This document shows, piece by piece, positions 20,559 through 31,596 of a DNA stretch of 64,000 bases. The DNA comes from Vandiemenella viatica (Eukaryota; Arthropoda; Insecta; Orthoptera; Morabidae): assembly GCA_031002005.1 (NCBI GenBank), contig CM061918.1, positions 57,231,478 through 57,295,477 of the forward strand, read 5' to 3'. How positions within the stretch are numbered: the first letter of the stretch is position 1; every line of letters begins with the position of its first letter. Both the position numbers and the translations under genes were made by a program. The notes below the pieces were generated by a model that had not been told where the DNA came from, made no database searches, and saw only the letters and a list, made by a program, of their open reading frames with translations.

Positions 20559-21779
20559 AAACTTAAAAGCCAAAGAAACTGGTATAGGCATGCGTATGTA
20601 AACACAGAGATATGTAACCACTCACAGTACGGCGCTGCGGTCGGCAACGCCTATATAAGACAACAGGTGTCTGGCGCAGGGGTTAGATCGGTTACTGCTG
20701 CTACAATGGCAGGTTATGACGATTTAAGTGAGTTTGAACGTGGTATTATAGTAACGCACGAGAGATGGGACACAGCATCGCCGAGGTAGCTATGAGGTGG
20801 GGATTTTCCAGTACGACCATTTCACGAGAGCACCGTGAATATCGGGAATCCGGTAAAACATTAAATCTCCGACATTGCTGCTGCCGGAAAAAGATCCTGC
20901 AAGAACGGGACCAACGACGACTGAAGAGAATCGTTCAACGTGACAGAAGAACAACCCTTCCACAAATTTCTGCGGAATTCAGTGCTGAGCCATCAACAAG
21001 TGTCAGCGTGCGAAACATTCGACGAAACATCATCGACATGGGTTTTCGTAGCCGAAGCTCCACTCGTGTACCTTTGCTGAGTGCACGACACAAAGCTTTA
21101 CGCCTCGCCTGGGCCCGTCAACACCGACATTGGACTGTTGATGATAGGAAACATATTGCCTGGTCTGACGAGTCTCGTTTCCAATTGTATCAAGCGGATG
21201 GACGTGTACGTGTATGGAGACAACCTCATGAATACATGGACCCTGCATGTCAGCAGGGGACTGTTAAAGCTGGTGGAGGCTCTATAATGGCGAGAGGCGT
21301 GTGCAGTCGGAGTGGCATGGGACTCCCTGATACGTTTAGATACGACTCTAACAGGAGACACGTAAGTACGCATCCTGGCTGATCACCTGCATCCATTCGT
21401 GTCCATTGTGCATTCCGACGGACTTGGGCAATTCCAGCAGGACAAGGCGACACCCCACACACCCAGAATTACTACAGAGTGGCTCCAGGAACACTCTTCT
21501 GAGTTTAAACACCTCCGCTGGCCACCAAACTCCCCAGACATGAACATTATTGAACATATTTGGGATGGCTTGCAACGTGCCGTTCAGAAGAGATCTCCAC
21601 CCCCTCGTACTCTTATGGATTTATGTACAGCCCTGCAGGATGCATGGTGTCAATTCTCTCCAGCACTACTTCAGACATTAGTCGAGTCCATGCCACGTCG
21701 TGTTGCGGCACTTCTGCGTGCTCGAGGGGGCCCTACACGATATTAGGCAGGTGTACCATTTTTTTTTGGCTCTTCAGTG
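20559..21779 (+). mobile_element. Tc1-like element (D-x36-E type), copy 1
   Basis: The right end reads, in reverse complement, CACTGAAGAGCCAAA. The left end has AAAAGCCAAAGAAACTGG, so the ends are decayed inverted repeats. TA follows the right end (21780-21781). The element is about 1.22 kb and carries a broken transposase. Copy 2 lacks its 3' end. Confidence 0.8.
20706..21746 (+). pseudogene. Tc1-like transposase pseudogene (D-x36-E)
   Basis: It starts MAGYDDLSEFERG, shifts frame near 20765-20789, continues as MGHSIAEVAMRWGFSSTTIS (helix-turn-helix) and WSDESRFQLY (first Asp), then shifts again between 21360 and 21399. It ends with FQQDKATPHT (second Asp), SPDMNIIEHIWD (Glu), and GGPTRY before the stop. 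I count 36 residues between the second Asp and the Glu, which fits the DD36E group of Tc1-like elements. At least two frameshifts make it inactive. The expected Asn after the second Asp is Lys here. Confidence 0.88.
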
Positions 21780-22432
21780 TATATTTTTTCTGTATTTATC
21801 AAACTCAATTTTGAAATAGAATAAAATTTTGGCAACTTAATAATTCGGCTATGCCCCACTACCCGTCTTCGATTTTGTACTTATACATTAGAAGTGTTAT
21901 ACAAATTTTCACGGTGCCTCAAATACCTACCGAAAAATGTTTAACAGGTCTCGGACTATTAGTGAATACCATTTGACTGTGAATTTTTCATCTTGCTGGT
22001 GTTGCAAACTAGTTAACCTCAGTCAGCTTTCATTATTCAGCGTGGTATGCTTGCCGCTCAGTCCACAGACGGCAGTGGTTCGACTCGCTTTCTAAGACAT
22101 TCTTTCTTTCCCACGCTTCGCTTTTTGTACAGATGTTTCTATCTAATATGAAAACCTAGCTCCACTTAGACCAGTCGAAGCATTCTTGGAATACAGTGGC
22201 TCTTCTTCCCCATATACAAAACCACATTTTTTGAGTGGATCTTGTTTTGCGTTGTTCAGCGAACGCTACGTTTCATACCATAGGCGACGCTATCCTAGCA
22301 CCATCTATCACCCGTTCTTGTCTATAATTATCGGGTAGTGTTTTTTTAAGACTTCTCCATAAATTTTTCACTTTATTTGTACCCTTTTTCCTTTTTTTTA
22401 TTTATTTTTAATCCCCGTTACACGGGTCATTT
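21780..22432. other. Non-coding DNA, copy 1
   Basis: AT-rich spacer between the Tc1 pseudogene and the RTE fragment, shared with copy 2 from about 57646 on. It ends with the left copy of the 12-bp target duplication CACGGGTCATTT. Confidence 0.45.
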
Positions 22433-22758
22433 CATCATCATCATCCTCAACAGTTTCCTTCCTCTGGTCGTGTCTGTTTTATGCACAAGCCTCTCCATTT
22501 GCTTCTTTCATCCCACCACCTCTCTGTCACCACTTTGTTCCAGTCCTCTCTTCTCTTCCGTACACCTTCCTCCACTTCTTTCAGCCATCCATCTCTTGGT
22601 CTTCCTCTGGGTCGTTTACCATGCATCTTAATTTCATGGATTTTTCTTGGGATTCTCTGGGCCTCTATTCTGTTGACATGTCCATACCATCTCAGTCTGG
22701 TCCTCTCTATTCTTTCCTGTAGGGGATCCTCTTTTATGGTGCGTCTAATCACTTCATT
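22433..22758 (-). pseudogene. RTE-type non-LTR retrotransposon, 5'-truncated 3' end, copy 1
   Basis: On the minus strand the frame gives EVIRRTIKE, TRLRWYGHVNRIE, GKRPRGRPRDGW and WWDERSKWRGLC before the stop. This is the usual C-terminus of RTE-like endonuclease/reverse transcriptase proteins (LRWxGHVxR, RPRGRPRxxW). The tail is a (TGA)n repeat, as expected for RTE elements. A perfect 12-bp duplication CACGGGTCATTT flanks it (22421-22432, 22759-22770). Only about 100 codons were inserted. Copy 2 keeps the same insertion at 58167-58492 with one mismatch in a flanking repeat. Confidence 0.88.
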
Positions 22759-22770
22759 CACGGGTCATTT

Positions 22771-24595
22771 ATTCAAACATAACACGAGCAATAAATTACT
22801 CTGAACATACACATATCCCAGTTACAAAAGTATATAACCTCCCATTACTCGGAAATGCAAGGGGAACCACCAGTTAAATATTCCAAGAAAGCTGTCATTA
22901 ATGAGTAACTACCTCCAGGATAGCCATCAAGCCTGGGTCATCCGTTAATAGAGATACTCATCATATGGTTTTGACAACAGTTCTAGACTTCAAAACTTCG
23001 GAATCACTTACTCGACTTGGATCTCCTTTCCCCAGATGTTGCTCTCTTCTAACAGCCTCCAAACCACTTAAAAGATTCTATTGTAACAAATATGTGTTGT
23101 TGGCAAATATTTTGAGCGATTCCCCACTTCTCCTTGTTTACGTGTTGGTGGTATTAAGTGTGTCAGTAGGGCCAACACCGCTACACGAACAACGGTTTTC
23201 GCCGGTTAGCGCTCGTTAGGGTGGCCAGCCTGCCATAAACACACCGCAGATTCGAACGTTTCGCTAGCCGGTCTAACGCGTCACGAGACAGAACCTGGAA
23301 GGCGCCTTCAGTAGCTCAGTAACTTCACATCAAGAGGCATGTTTACATACACTTACATTTTGGCAAAGTGAATAATAAGTGAAAATTCCTTATCGAGATC
23401 GAGAACGTTTCTATGTTAAAAGTGAGATTTTTTTTAATGAATATCACACTTCTTATTGGTGGGAAAACAATCGTAGTTTTTATAAAAACTACGATTGAAT
23501 AATTCTCTACAAAAAATGGTCGTAAACAGTTTTTAAATGCGACGTTCGTTTTTCATGTTATAAGCCTAATAATGGCAAACATAAAGATCACTTGGAGGCA
23601 ATCTATTCCACCCAAACTGGAGAGCAGTGTAAGGCACGAACATTTGGACATTTGGACCACTTTCTCCACGTCCTAAAAACTTAAGCGTATGAAAAAAAGC
23701 AATAAGGAAGAAGCACAATGAAAAGTGGAGATACTTACTTACTTTCCGTGTCCAGAAAAAACGACCTCAGATTCTCTTCTCCCAAAATTCAGCAGTTTTA
23801 ATCGCCTTGTCATTTGCTTTAATCAGATCTTCGATTGAACAGACGGTTCCAATGATGTTGCATACCTTGGTGTGCGTACAAAATCCTTTTGCCTTTTGTT
23901 TTTCTTCTAGTAGCAAAGCATACCCGTTTGTGATGTAGTATTTGTGTAACATTTACCGTAAATTAAATTCCACCATTTCGTTACGTTTGTTGGGTACTAA
24001 TCTTTGGTGCAGTAGCTTTTATTAACGTTTTCCGTCTGTTTTAACATACAACATTTTAGAAAACTGAAGAAATAAATAACCATATTTACGTAGTAAAAAA
24101 ACAGCACCCGCAGAATCCAAAGGATATTTGTGTTGCAGTGTGATATGAGGCACCTGTTTGTTCTTGGAACGAACGAATTATCATTTTTTGTTCTGCTCCC
24201 TGGTTACTTGGTGTCAGAAGATGTTTCGCATATGTTAATACAGATCATGAACTTTCATACAGTGAAAACCGCATCGAAATTGCATCAGCAGTTTTCGCGA
24301 TATGCCTACACAAAGGGACAAACTGGTTACAGATTTATAATAGTACAGATAATAACTGATAAATAAATATAAATCAGCAATACTTCACACTTTTACCTTA
24401 GCAAATCTGGTGCTTTTCTCATATTTTGTCTTTTTTCTTTATAAGCTGGCCAAAACTAATTTTAAATTAAACTAATGTATTTCTCAGACGATGTGTGAAG
24501 CGAGGTCAAAAGGTAAAACTTATGATTACGTAATTAAATATCTACTGATACAGTAGGCCTATGTCAGTTGCTGTAGTAGTGGTCTGGAAACCCTA
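22771..24595. other. Unassigned stretch with a less diverged core, copy 1
   Basis: About 23030-24130 differs from copy 2 (58770-59870) at only about 8 sites in 900 compared by eye, against about 3% nearby. It contains a GC-richer, CpG-containing segment (23180-23330) and a perfect palindrome (23468-23497). A 61-codon minus frame at 23767-23952 is not maintained in copy 2. I do not recognise a gene. Confidence 0.4.
23468..23497. repeat. Perfect 30-bp palindrome, copy 1
   Basis: CAATCGTAGTTTTTA is followed immediately by its exact reverse complement, with no spacer. Copy 2 (59214-59244) has one extra G in the right arm. Confidence 0.9.
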
Positions 24596-25349
24596 CACAC
24601 ATCAGCCAAAATGTTATGACCACCTGCTCATTTCTGTGTTCGTCCATCTTTGGAGCGCAATACAGCAGCGATTAAGCGTGGCATGGATTCGAAAAGCCCT
24701 TTTTAGGTTTCCGTAGTTGTCTGGCACCAGATTTCTAAGCACTAGTCACGCAATTCCCTTAAATTAGGGGCCGGTGGTTTGTGGGAACGAGCATCTTGGA
24801 AACGGCGAGGCTCGTTGGGTGTTCGCATGCTACTGTAGTGAGCATCTATGCAGAGTGGTTGAAGTGCCGATGACAAGGCGACAAGGTGGTGGACGTCTGT
24901 CAGCAGAGTGTGCTCCAAAACATTTGTGTCTGCACCAGCATTGTACTCTGCTGTCAGATCTGCCACAGATCGCCGCCTATCCCGCATTACAGAGCGGGCA
25001 ACCTCCGATCTCCACCTTCTATCATGAGGCGTAGACGTCCAGTCACCTAGTCGTGGTTTCACCGTCCTTCAACCACTCAGCATAGATGTTCACTACAGTA
25101 GCACGCGAACAGCAGACCAGCCTCGCCGTTTGCGAGATGATCGTTCCCAGCCGCCGCGCCCACAAACCACCGGCCCGTGATTTAAGGAAATTGCGTTACC
25201 TGTGCATAGTCATCTTGTGACAGACAACTCCGAAAATCTACCAAGGACTTTTCGGATCCGTGCCACGTCGAATTGCTGCTGTATTGCGCTCCAAAGTTGA
25301 ACCGACACACTAATAAACAGGTGGTCTTAATGTTTTGGCTAATCAGTGC
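24596..25349. mobile_element. Tc1-derived fold-back element, copy 1
   Basis: The ends CACACATCAGCCAAAATG and (reversed) CACTGATTAGCCAAAACA match Tc1-type termini, with TA to the left. Inside, the left about 270 bases (GGAGCGCAATACAGCAGC... to CATCTATGCAGAGTGG) are repeated inverted on the right (CCACTCAGCATAG... to GCTGCTGTATTGCGCTCC). The centre keeps a piece of a minus-strand transposase N-terminus (RDRRRSVADLTAEYNAG). It looks like two partial elements joined head to head. Copy 2 is at 60336-61093. Confidence 0.75.
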
Positions 25350-25801
25350 ATCTTCGAAGCCAGCTCCCTTGTAGTCTAAATTTTAAATGGTTTGAATCTG
25401 ATCTTCACCTCTCGAAAATCTTGGTTCATTTATCTGAGATACGCCAGAACGTCTGAGTGGTTCAAAAATATTTAACCTTGTAGAATTGCTGTCTTAGGTT
25501 GAAGCTCTGTAACTTAGATGCCTGTCAACCAAAAATAAGATACGCCTATGTGTCTCTTCTGTCAGAGAATGCTGTGAAGTGGCTGCTGGTGTTACGATGG
25601 CGTCTTTAGCGAGAGCGCTTTCTCTGTCGCCTCAGCTGCTGTCTGTTCTTACCTCATCCGTGTCGCGGCGAGGCGAAAACGAGAAACAGCGAGTTAAATA
25701 ATAAATGCCACCACGACATTCAGGTGAATAACCAACCAAGAAGCTATGTCACCCCAACATTACTGGGGGAGCAAATGTTTTAGGTCAAGAAACTAATGAA
25801 T
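25350..25801. other. Non-coding DNA, copy 1
   Basis: A GC-richer patch at 25590-25700 starts an apparent 34-codon frame, but copy 2 has lost its ATG. No gene is supported. Confidence 0.4.
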
Positions 25802-27491
25802 AGGTTTAGGATCTTTATGACAAATCAAATTTTTTCCTGACTTGTTTTTGAGCTGTAATGCTGAATTAGACACTGATTAAACTTTTCTAATTGTATTTAA
25901 ATGTATTTTATGTAGCATATAAGTACATATTTAGGTCATTTTCCTAGTTTTGCTCCTATTACGATATTATTTATGGTCATATAGGATCGAATGCAATTGG
26001 AGAAGTAAGTGAATTCTGTTATTTGTGAAGCAAAATTACAACCCATGGCCGAAGCAGGAATGATATTAAAAGTAGAATAGTACTAGCAAGAAGAGCCTTC
26101 ATGAAAAAGAAAAATATTTTAGTTTCAAATATTGATCTAGGAATTATAAAAAACTTTTTAAAACTCTATGTGTGGAGCACAGCACTTTACGTTAGTGAAA
26201 CATGGACTTTAGGAATGCCGGAAAGAAGGAAAATTGAAGCATTTGAAATGTGGTACTGCAAAAGAATGCTGAAAATTAAGTGGACAGAGAAAGTAAGAAA
26301 TGAACGAGTTTTTGAAATGATGGGCGAGGAAAGAAGTTTGTGGAAGAAGCTTACAGACAGAAGAGACAGTCTGGTCATATTTTGAGACATGCTGGATTGG
26401 TTAATTTGTTAGTAGAGGGAACAGTCGAAGGTAAGAACTGTACAGGAAGACAGAGATTAGAATATATGAAGCAGATAATTGAGGACGTGGGTTGTAAGGG
26501 ATATATAGAGATGAAGCGTTAGCACAAGATAGGAAAGGATGGAGGATTGCATCAAGCCAGTCGAAAGACTGATATCAACAAATATATATATATTTTTTCA
26601 GGAAAAAGTCTGTTAATTTAATAACAAGAGCGGGAATTCAATATAAGTTATAGATGAAAAGAAATTAAGATAATTATTCACAGAAATGTACTACAATTAA
26701 ACATCGGAGGAAAAAACAAAATTATTTGCGATTGAGTTGGTCAGAATTCACCCATCAAGACTTAGGGTTATACATTATTGTCACTCTCTAAACGTAAATG
26801 TACCGCCCGCCTTCTAATCTCGACAGTGCAACATTCGTTCAAAGTGTGGAAATCGAGATGGATCAAATAGGGGCAGTGTGGCTAGTTAGCTAAAGAACAA
26901 ACTTTATAAAGTGTTTAATGGGAATACTGGTTATAAAACAATTTGTAAATTTTACATGGTGGTGAACCTGTTTTGACTAAAGTCAATCCAAAGTTAAATT
27001 GCAGTGACTTGATTGTTTAAGTACGCTCCCGTGACATCTTGAGATGTCGAATGCTGCTTCTTTCAGTACAAGAGAGTTTAAAGTGACAATAGGGGAAAAT
27101 TCTTCTTCAAGAACTTGAAGATGCATATGGTGATATACTGCAATGCTGGCATCAAACACTAATAAACAATGGTATGTACTCTAATCCAAAACAAATTTAC
27201 AATAAATTCCCATTTTTAAAAGTAATCATCTCTTTTAAAGTAACATGAAAATAATTTTCGAAAAATATTAATTTGCCAATGGTATAGTGAGTGCACGGAA
27301 GCAAATTATGTTGGCTATCTGAAAGCGATACTGCTCGATAAAATAAATTATGTATAATTGAGCATATTTTGATGTATAATAAATTTATATTTTTGTTCAT
27401 ATTTTTTCATTCTTAGATCATATTTACCCATTTTATGGTCATATATGCATGCATATTTCTCTATGTTTTAGGTAATAAAGGTCCGAACCCT
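25802..27491 (-). mobile_element. 'TATGACC' family element, minus orientation, copy 1
   Basis: It begins AGGTTTAGGATCTTTATGAC and ends TAATAAAGGTCCGAACCCT, the inverted counterpart of the element at 18837-19972. Internal segments (TCAGAATTCACC, GAAATTAAGATAATTATTC) match that element in reverse complement. An RTE-type LINE fragment is inserted at about 25985-26585. Confidence 0.6.
25990..26572 (+). pseudogene. RTE-type LINE C-terminal fragment, copy 1
   Basis: The frames read RAFMKKKNILVSNIDLGIIK, LYVSETWTLG, ERRKIEAFEMWYCKRMLKI, EERSLWKKLTDRRDSL, then HILRHAGL, RQRLEYMKQIIEDVG and AQDRKGWRIA. This is the region following the RT in RTE-like proteins (R-x-x-I-x-A-F-E-M-W-x-x-R-R-M-L; L-x-x-Y-x-x-Q-I). 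A frameshift lies near 26370-26380, where LVGHILRH is expected. It ends in an A/T-rich microsatellite tail. Copy 2 (61785-62366) is independently damaged. Confidence 0.85.
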
Positions 27492-27969
27492 AATTACGAG
27501 CTATCCTTGGGAGATTAGGCTCATTGATGGAACGCCGGATTTTGTACGAAAGTCCTCGGTTGAATGTCAAATAATATTTATTTGGATGTTGCTCAATTAA
27601 TTTCAGTGTGTTCCAGAGAAAGCCATCCTTTGAACGACCGCTGGGGCGTTGTTGATATTCCAGGAGGCCAACTCTTGATTTCCTGGGCGGATCACTTCGT
27701 TGCCGGTTCCAAGAGACTCTCTACCTTTACAGCACAATCAACAACAATGATAGACGAACGTGTGGAACCGGATGGTGGTATTAGTAATAATGATGGTTTA
27801 GTAATAATCGTAATATTAATAGTAGTAGTAGAGGTAGTAGTGGCGATACCCCCTCTGTTAATAAAAATAGATATGGTAGGAGTTAAGCAGTAGGCCCTAC
27901 GATACTGCATTCATTGTTCATGAAGTGGGACGTTATACACATAAGGTATAAGTATATATGCACGTAAAA
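27492..27969. other. Non-coding DNA with AT/GTA-rich microsatellite, copy 1
   Basis: A 109-codon frame (27564-27893) ends in translated GTA/ATA repeats and is not intact in copy 2. I regard it as chance. The matching microsatellite in copy 2 is longer (63609-63641). Confidence 0.4.
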
Positions 27970-28855
27970 TCTATATATATAAAGATGAATGTATGTATGA
28001 TTGTTTGTTTGTTTGTTCTTCATACAAATTCACAATTTTCATCCTGTTTCGATGAAAGCTTGCACACTTATACTTTGAAACGAGGAGAAAAGTACTGTCT
28101 ACACTTGGTTGAAAAATTTTCTGTATAAATAATACATGTTGTCTTATAATTTCGAAAAATTACTGAACGGTGATAGACAGACTCCTAGGATGTGTAGGTC
28201 CCTGTACCGCCTTTCCATATAGCGGTCTGGTAGCTCAGTGGTTAAAGCGCTTGCTTATTGCTGTTTGGATCGTTTTCTCCGGTTCAAACCTCCGTGCAGG
28301 CAAAAAAATTTAAAAATTGTTTTTGATCGTAAGAGTTACGCCTGGACCGTCGGTTATTCGAATTGAATGTTAAACAGTAGATATCACAAATTTAGGGGTT
28401 CAATGCGAGGCAAATCGTGGGTAGTCTTGCAATGCTGTAGGTGTACACTTTTTTTACGTTATAATGATACCTCAGGGGTTGTTTGCAGTCAGTGTGTGTG
28501 TAATCTGCTGTAATAATACTATAAATGCGGAAGTAAGTCTCTGTCTTTTTGTTACGTTTTGAAGACTAAATGGCAATATCTATATTGATGGAATTTGTCA
28601 AGAAAATCTGTATGAAGGGCACAGGACATTTTTTCCGGTATGATTAAGAGCTGTAGTCACGAAATTTTGGGAACTTATCGAATAGTGACAGAAATATGTT
28701 GGAAATTAATTCTCTTCAAGATACAGGTTCGACGGTAGAATGATATAGTGATAGCTTTCCTGTCATATTATGCCGACTCGGTGTTGATTGGGATCAATCC
28801 TTCTATACCAAATAAATTCTTAATCCACGCGTACGACGTCGCGGGTATCAGCTAG
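27970..28855 (+). mobile_element. Non-autonomous Helitron-like element
   Basis: It starts TCTATATATATAAAGATGAA and ends ATCAGCTAG. It sits between A and T, and a short GC hairpin (CGCG...CGCG, about 28827-28843) lies just before the CTAG terminus. Helitrons have TC at the 5' end, CTRR at the 3' end with a preceding hairpin, and insert between A and T. No Rep/helicase is present. It contains a tRNA-like SINE head at 28222. Copy 2 lacks the 5' portion and runs off the window. Confidence 0.6.
28222..28302 (+). mobile_element. tRNA-like SINE head inside the Helitron-like element
   Basis: GGTAGCTCAGTGGTTAAAGC fits an A box and TCTCCGGTTCAAACCTCC a B box, with spacing like a tRNA gene. The arms do not pair well enough for a functional tRNA. 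The downstream part is repeated at 63710-63760. Confidence 0.55.
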
Positions 28856-29825
28856 TAATGGAAATAAAGATCCAGATTAGATTCCGCGTACTGGGCTATG
28901 TTGCATACGGGGAAAAAATATTACTTAATGAGGGACCAGTTACTGCAGTCTTCCGGCAAGTCTCGTGCTGTAACGCGCGGAGGATTCGTCAAATACCTGT
29001 TCTCTGAACAGGGAATGAAGTTCCGCAATGGTGGGTTTGCCTCCAGGCACTGATTGAGGGTGCCTGACTGTTGTCCGAGTGTCTTGTTTTGGAGTAGGAG
29101 AGGGTCGTCAGCTGTACGAGAGTTGCGAATCATATTCTCAGTTACTGGAACTCTGTGTTATGTTTCACACAAAATAAAGAAATGGTAACATTAAAAGTAA
29201 TAGTATTAATAATATTGATAGTAAAAATAAGACATTGAATGTAAATAGTAACTGAATAGTTAGCCAAATCTTTCGTAGATTTCGTTAAAAAAATTGTTTT
29301 TTTATTTTGCAGTGGTTTTAAAAATAGATTCTTGCGTGGTGTTTATGAAGCTTTTTTCTTTGTTAAAAAGTTTATTATTTTTCTATGTTTAATAATTTAC
29401 GTGTGTCAGTTATTGTTTAATGCACCCAAGAACTGGAATACTATCATAAGTTCAGAACATTCCGAGAGACCATTCCTAGGGGAAGCTATATAATTAAGAA
29501 TTCCTTGTTTATTTCGATAAAAAAAGCACTGCAACAAATAGTTCTATCCCAAAAAAGGTTACTTAGGAACTATAAATTTGTCAGTATCGATCATAAACTG
29601 CATTTAAAATACAAATAATAAAAGCACTTAACATCTATCGTAACGTAATTTCTGAGTTTAAAGCAAAGCAAAAAACAGTTTTCATTTTTTGTTTAATTTG
29701 TCATATATTACTACTTTTCGACTGCAAAATACTCTCAGTTGAATATTCGTTGCACATTAATGTAAGTATAGTAATTTTACTGGATCTGAAATAGCGCGAG
29801 CGGCAACGTGACAAGGTGTTAGAGC
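28856..29825. other. AT-rich non-coding DNA before the gap
   Basis: No recognisable coding region. The homologous part of copy 2 lies beyond the window, so duplication status is unknown. Confidence 0.45.
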
Positions 29826-30825
29826 NNNNNNNNNNNNNNNNNNNNNNNNNNNNNNNNNNNNNNNNNNNNNNNNNNNNNNNNNNNNNNNNNNNNNNNNNNN
29901 NNNNNNNNNNNNNNNNNNNNNNNNNNNNNNNNNNNNNNNNNNNNNNNNNNNNNNNNNNNNNNNNNNNNNNNNNNNNNNNNNNNNNNNNNNNNNNNNNNNN
30001 NNNNNNNNNNNNNNNNNNNNNNNNNNNNNNNNNNNNNNNNNNNNNNNNNNNNNNNNNNNNNNNNNNNNNNNNNNNNNNNNNNNNNNNNNNNNNNNNNNNN
30101 NNNNNNNNNNNNNNNNNNNNNNNNNNNNNNNNNNNNNNNNNNNNNNNNNNNNNNNNNNNNNNNNNNNNNNNNNNNNNNNNNNNNNNNNNNNNNNNNNNNN
30201 NNNNNNNNNNNNNNNNNNNNNNNNNNNNNNNNNNNNNNNNNNNNNNNNNNNNNNNNNNNNNNNNNNNNNNNNNNNNNNNNNNNNNNNNNNNNNNNNNNNN
30301 NNNNNNNNNNNNNNNNNNNNNNNNNNNNNNNNNNNNNNNNNNNNNNNNNNNNNNNNNNNNNNNNNNNNNNNNNNNNNNNNNNNNNNNNNNNNNNNNNNNN
30401 NNNNNNNNNNNNNNNNNNNNNNNNNNNNNNNNNNNNNNNNNNNNNNNNNNNNNNNNNNNNNNNNNNNNNNNNNNNNNNNNNNNNNNNNNNNNNNNNNNNN
30501 NNNNNNNNNNNNNNNNNNNNNNNNNNNNNNNNNNNNNNNNNNNNNNNNNNNNNNNNNNNNNNNNNNNNNNNNNNNNNNNNNNNNNNNNNNNNNNNNNNNN
30601 NNNNNNNNNNNNNNNNNNNNNNNNNNNNNNNNNNNNNNNNNNNNNNNNNNNNNNNNNNNNNNNNNNNNNNNNNNNNNNNNNNNNNNNNNNNNNNNNNNNN
30701 NNNNNNNNNNNNNNNNNNNNNNNNNNNNNNNNNNNNNNNNNNNNNNNNNNNNNNNNNNNNNNNNNNNNNNNNNNNNNNNNNNNNNNNNNNNNNNNNNNNN
30801 NNNNNNNNNNNNNNNNNNNNNNNNN
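29826..30825. other. Assembly gap of exactly 1000 N
   Basis: The run is exactly 1000 undetermined bases, a usual placeholder for a gap of unknown size. It lies between the two duplicated copies, so their true spacing and even adjacency are uncertain. Confidence 0.99.
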
Positions 30826-31373
30826 GCAGGTGGCTTTCGTCAAAGAAACGCATTGAGGCAGCGGCCAAAACAACAATAAGTCAAAGGATATAAATTTCCT
30901 TTTGATAGCTGTTAAATAAATAGGTACGCGATCGTTAAAATTACGATAACATTAGTTTCATATCAACGAATAATCAAATTTTCAGCCGCAAATTAGGAAA
31001 CTGTCACAATAACTTTATCTGTAAATACAGAAAATGGGAATAATGAAACAGTGAATAAAAAGCTGTAACCGTGTAGTTCAGATAACGTGTGCAACACTTA
31101 AAAAATAATTATATAGTTAGAAAATCGTACTAAATACGCACCATAACTCAAATTACAGAAATGTGCACTCGAAACAAACGTAAATTTTGATGAATACGTA
31201 AAAATGTATTTATTTACTTACGAATGACGAAGGTTGACAAAAACAAACGCTTGTTCACATGAGTCAAATGCAAACTGGAAGGGTACAGCAAACAGTGCAA
31301 AATATCCGACAGAGACCGAGTGGGGCAGCGAGTCACGCAGACTGACACGCGTTTCCGCCGGATTTTGCGGATT

Positions 31374-31450
31374 GCGGATCCGCTTAATTTTGTGCGGGAT
31401 CCGCCAGACTGTCTAATGATGCGGGATCCCGCGGGATTGCGGGATCCCGC
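31374..31450. repeat. Cluster of GCGGGATCCCGC palindromes
   Basis: GCGGATCCGC (31374-31383), GCGGGATCCGCC (about 31394), and two exact GCGGGATCCCGC sites (31421-31432, 31439-31450) lie in 77 bp. Clustered short palindromes are often subterminal repeats of DNA transposons, but no end is visible here. Confidence 0.75.
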
Positions 31451-31596
31451 TTTGCTGGATTGCAATCCCTAATTTCAACCTAACAAAAACCACTAAGTAC
31501 AAAATAAAACATTGAAAGTACATTTCCACCATATAGACATAGTGCTTTTGGTGGATTTTTTCTGGTCCAGGACGGATCTAATCCTAACCTCTTCAC

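Larger units (their letters stand above)
4355..28553 (+). repeat. Large direct duplication, copy 1
   Basis: From 4355 this stretch aligns collinearly with 32300-64000. The homology begins at AAATTAAACGCTT in both copies, with unrelated sequence to the left. Anchors include 5571/33478, 8846/44254, 9916/45327, 13447/47458, 20706/56658, 23468/59214 and 28553/64000. By-eye divergence is about 3% in ungapped parts, with many one-copy insertions. Copy 2 runs off the window, so the right edge of copy 1 is a minimum. It may be a true segmental duplication or an assembly artefact that retained both haplotypes. Confidence 0.93.

Noticed and set aside
22377..22804. Plus-strand Leu/Ser-rich frames with apparent membrane segments
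   Set aside because: They are antisense to the RTE protein, which has clear motifs. The same holds at 58115-58538.
23767..23952. 61-codon minus frame in the less diverged core
   Set aside because: Copy 2 has a 5-base difference right after the ATG that shifts the frame, so the N-terminus is not conserved.
25599..25703. 34-codon frame starting MASLARALSL
   Set aside because: The ATG is replaced in copy 2 and no further exon signal supports it.
27564..27893. 109-codon plus frame
   Set aside because: Its C-terminal third is translated microsatellite, and copy 2 does not keep the frame.
29701..30876. Long open frames across the N gap
   Set aside because: They consist of undetermined bases and are not real reading frames.
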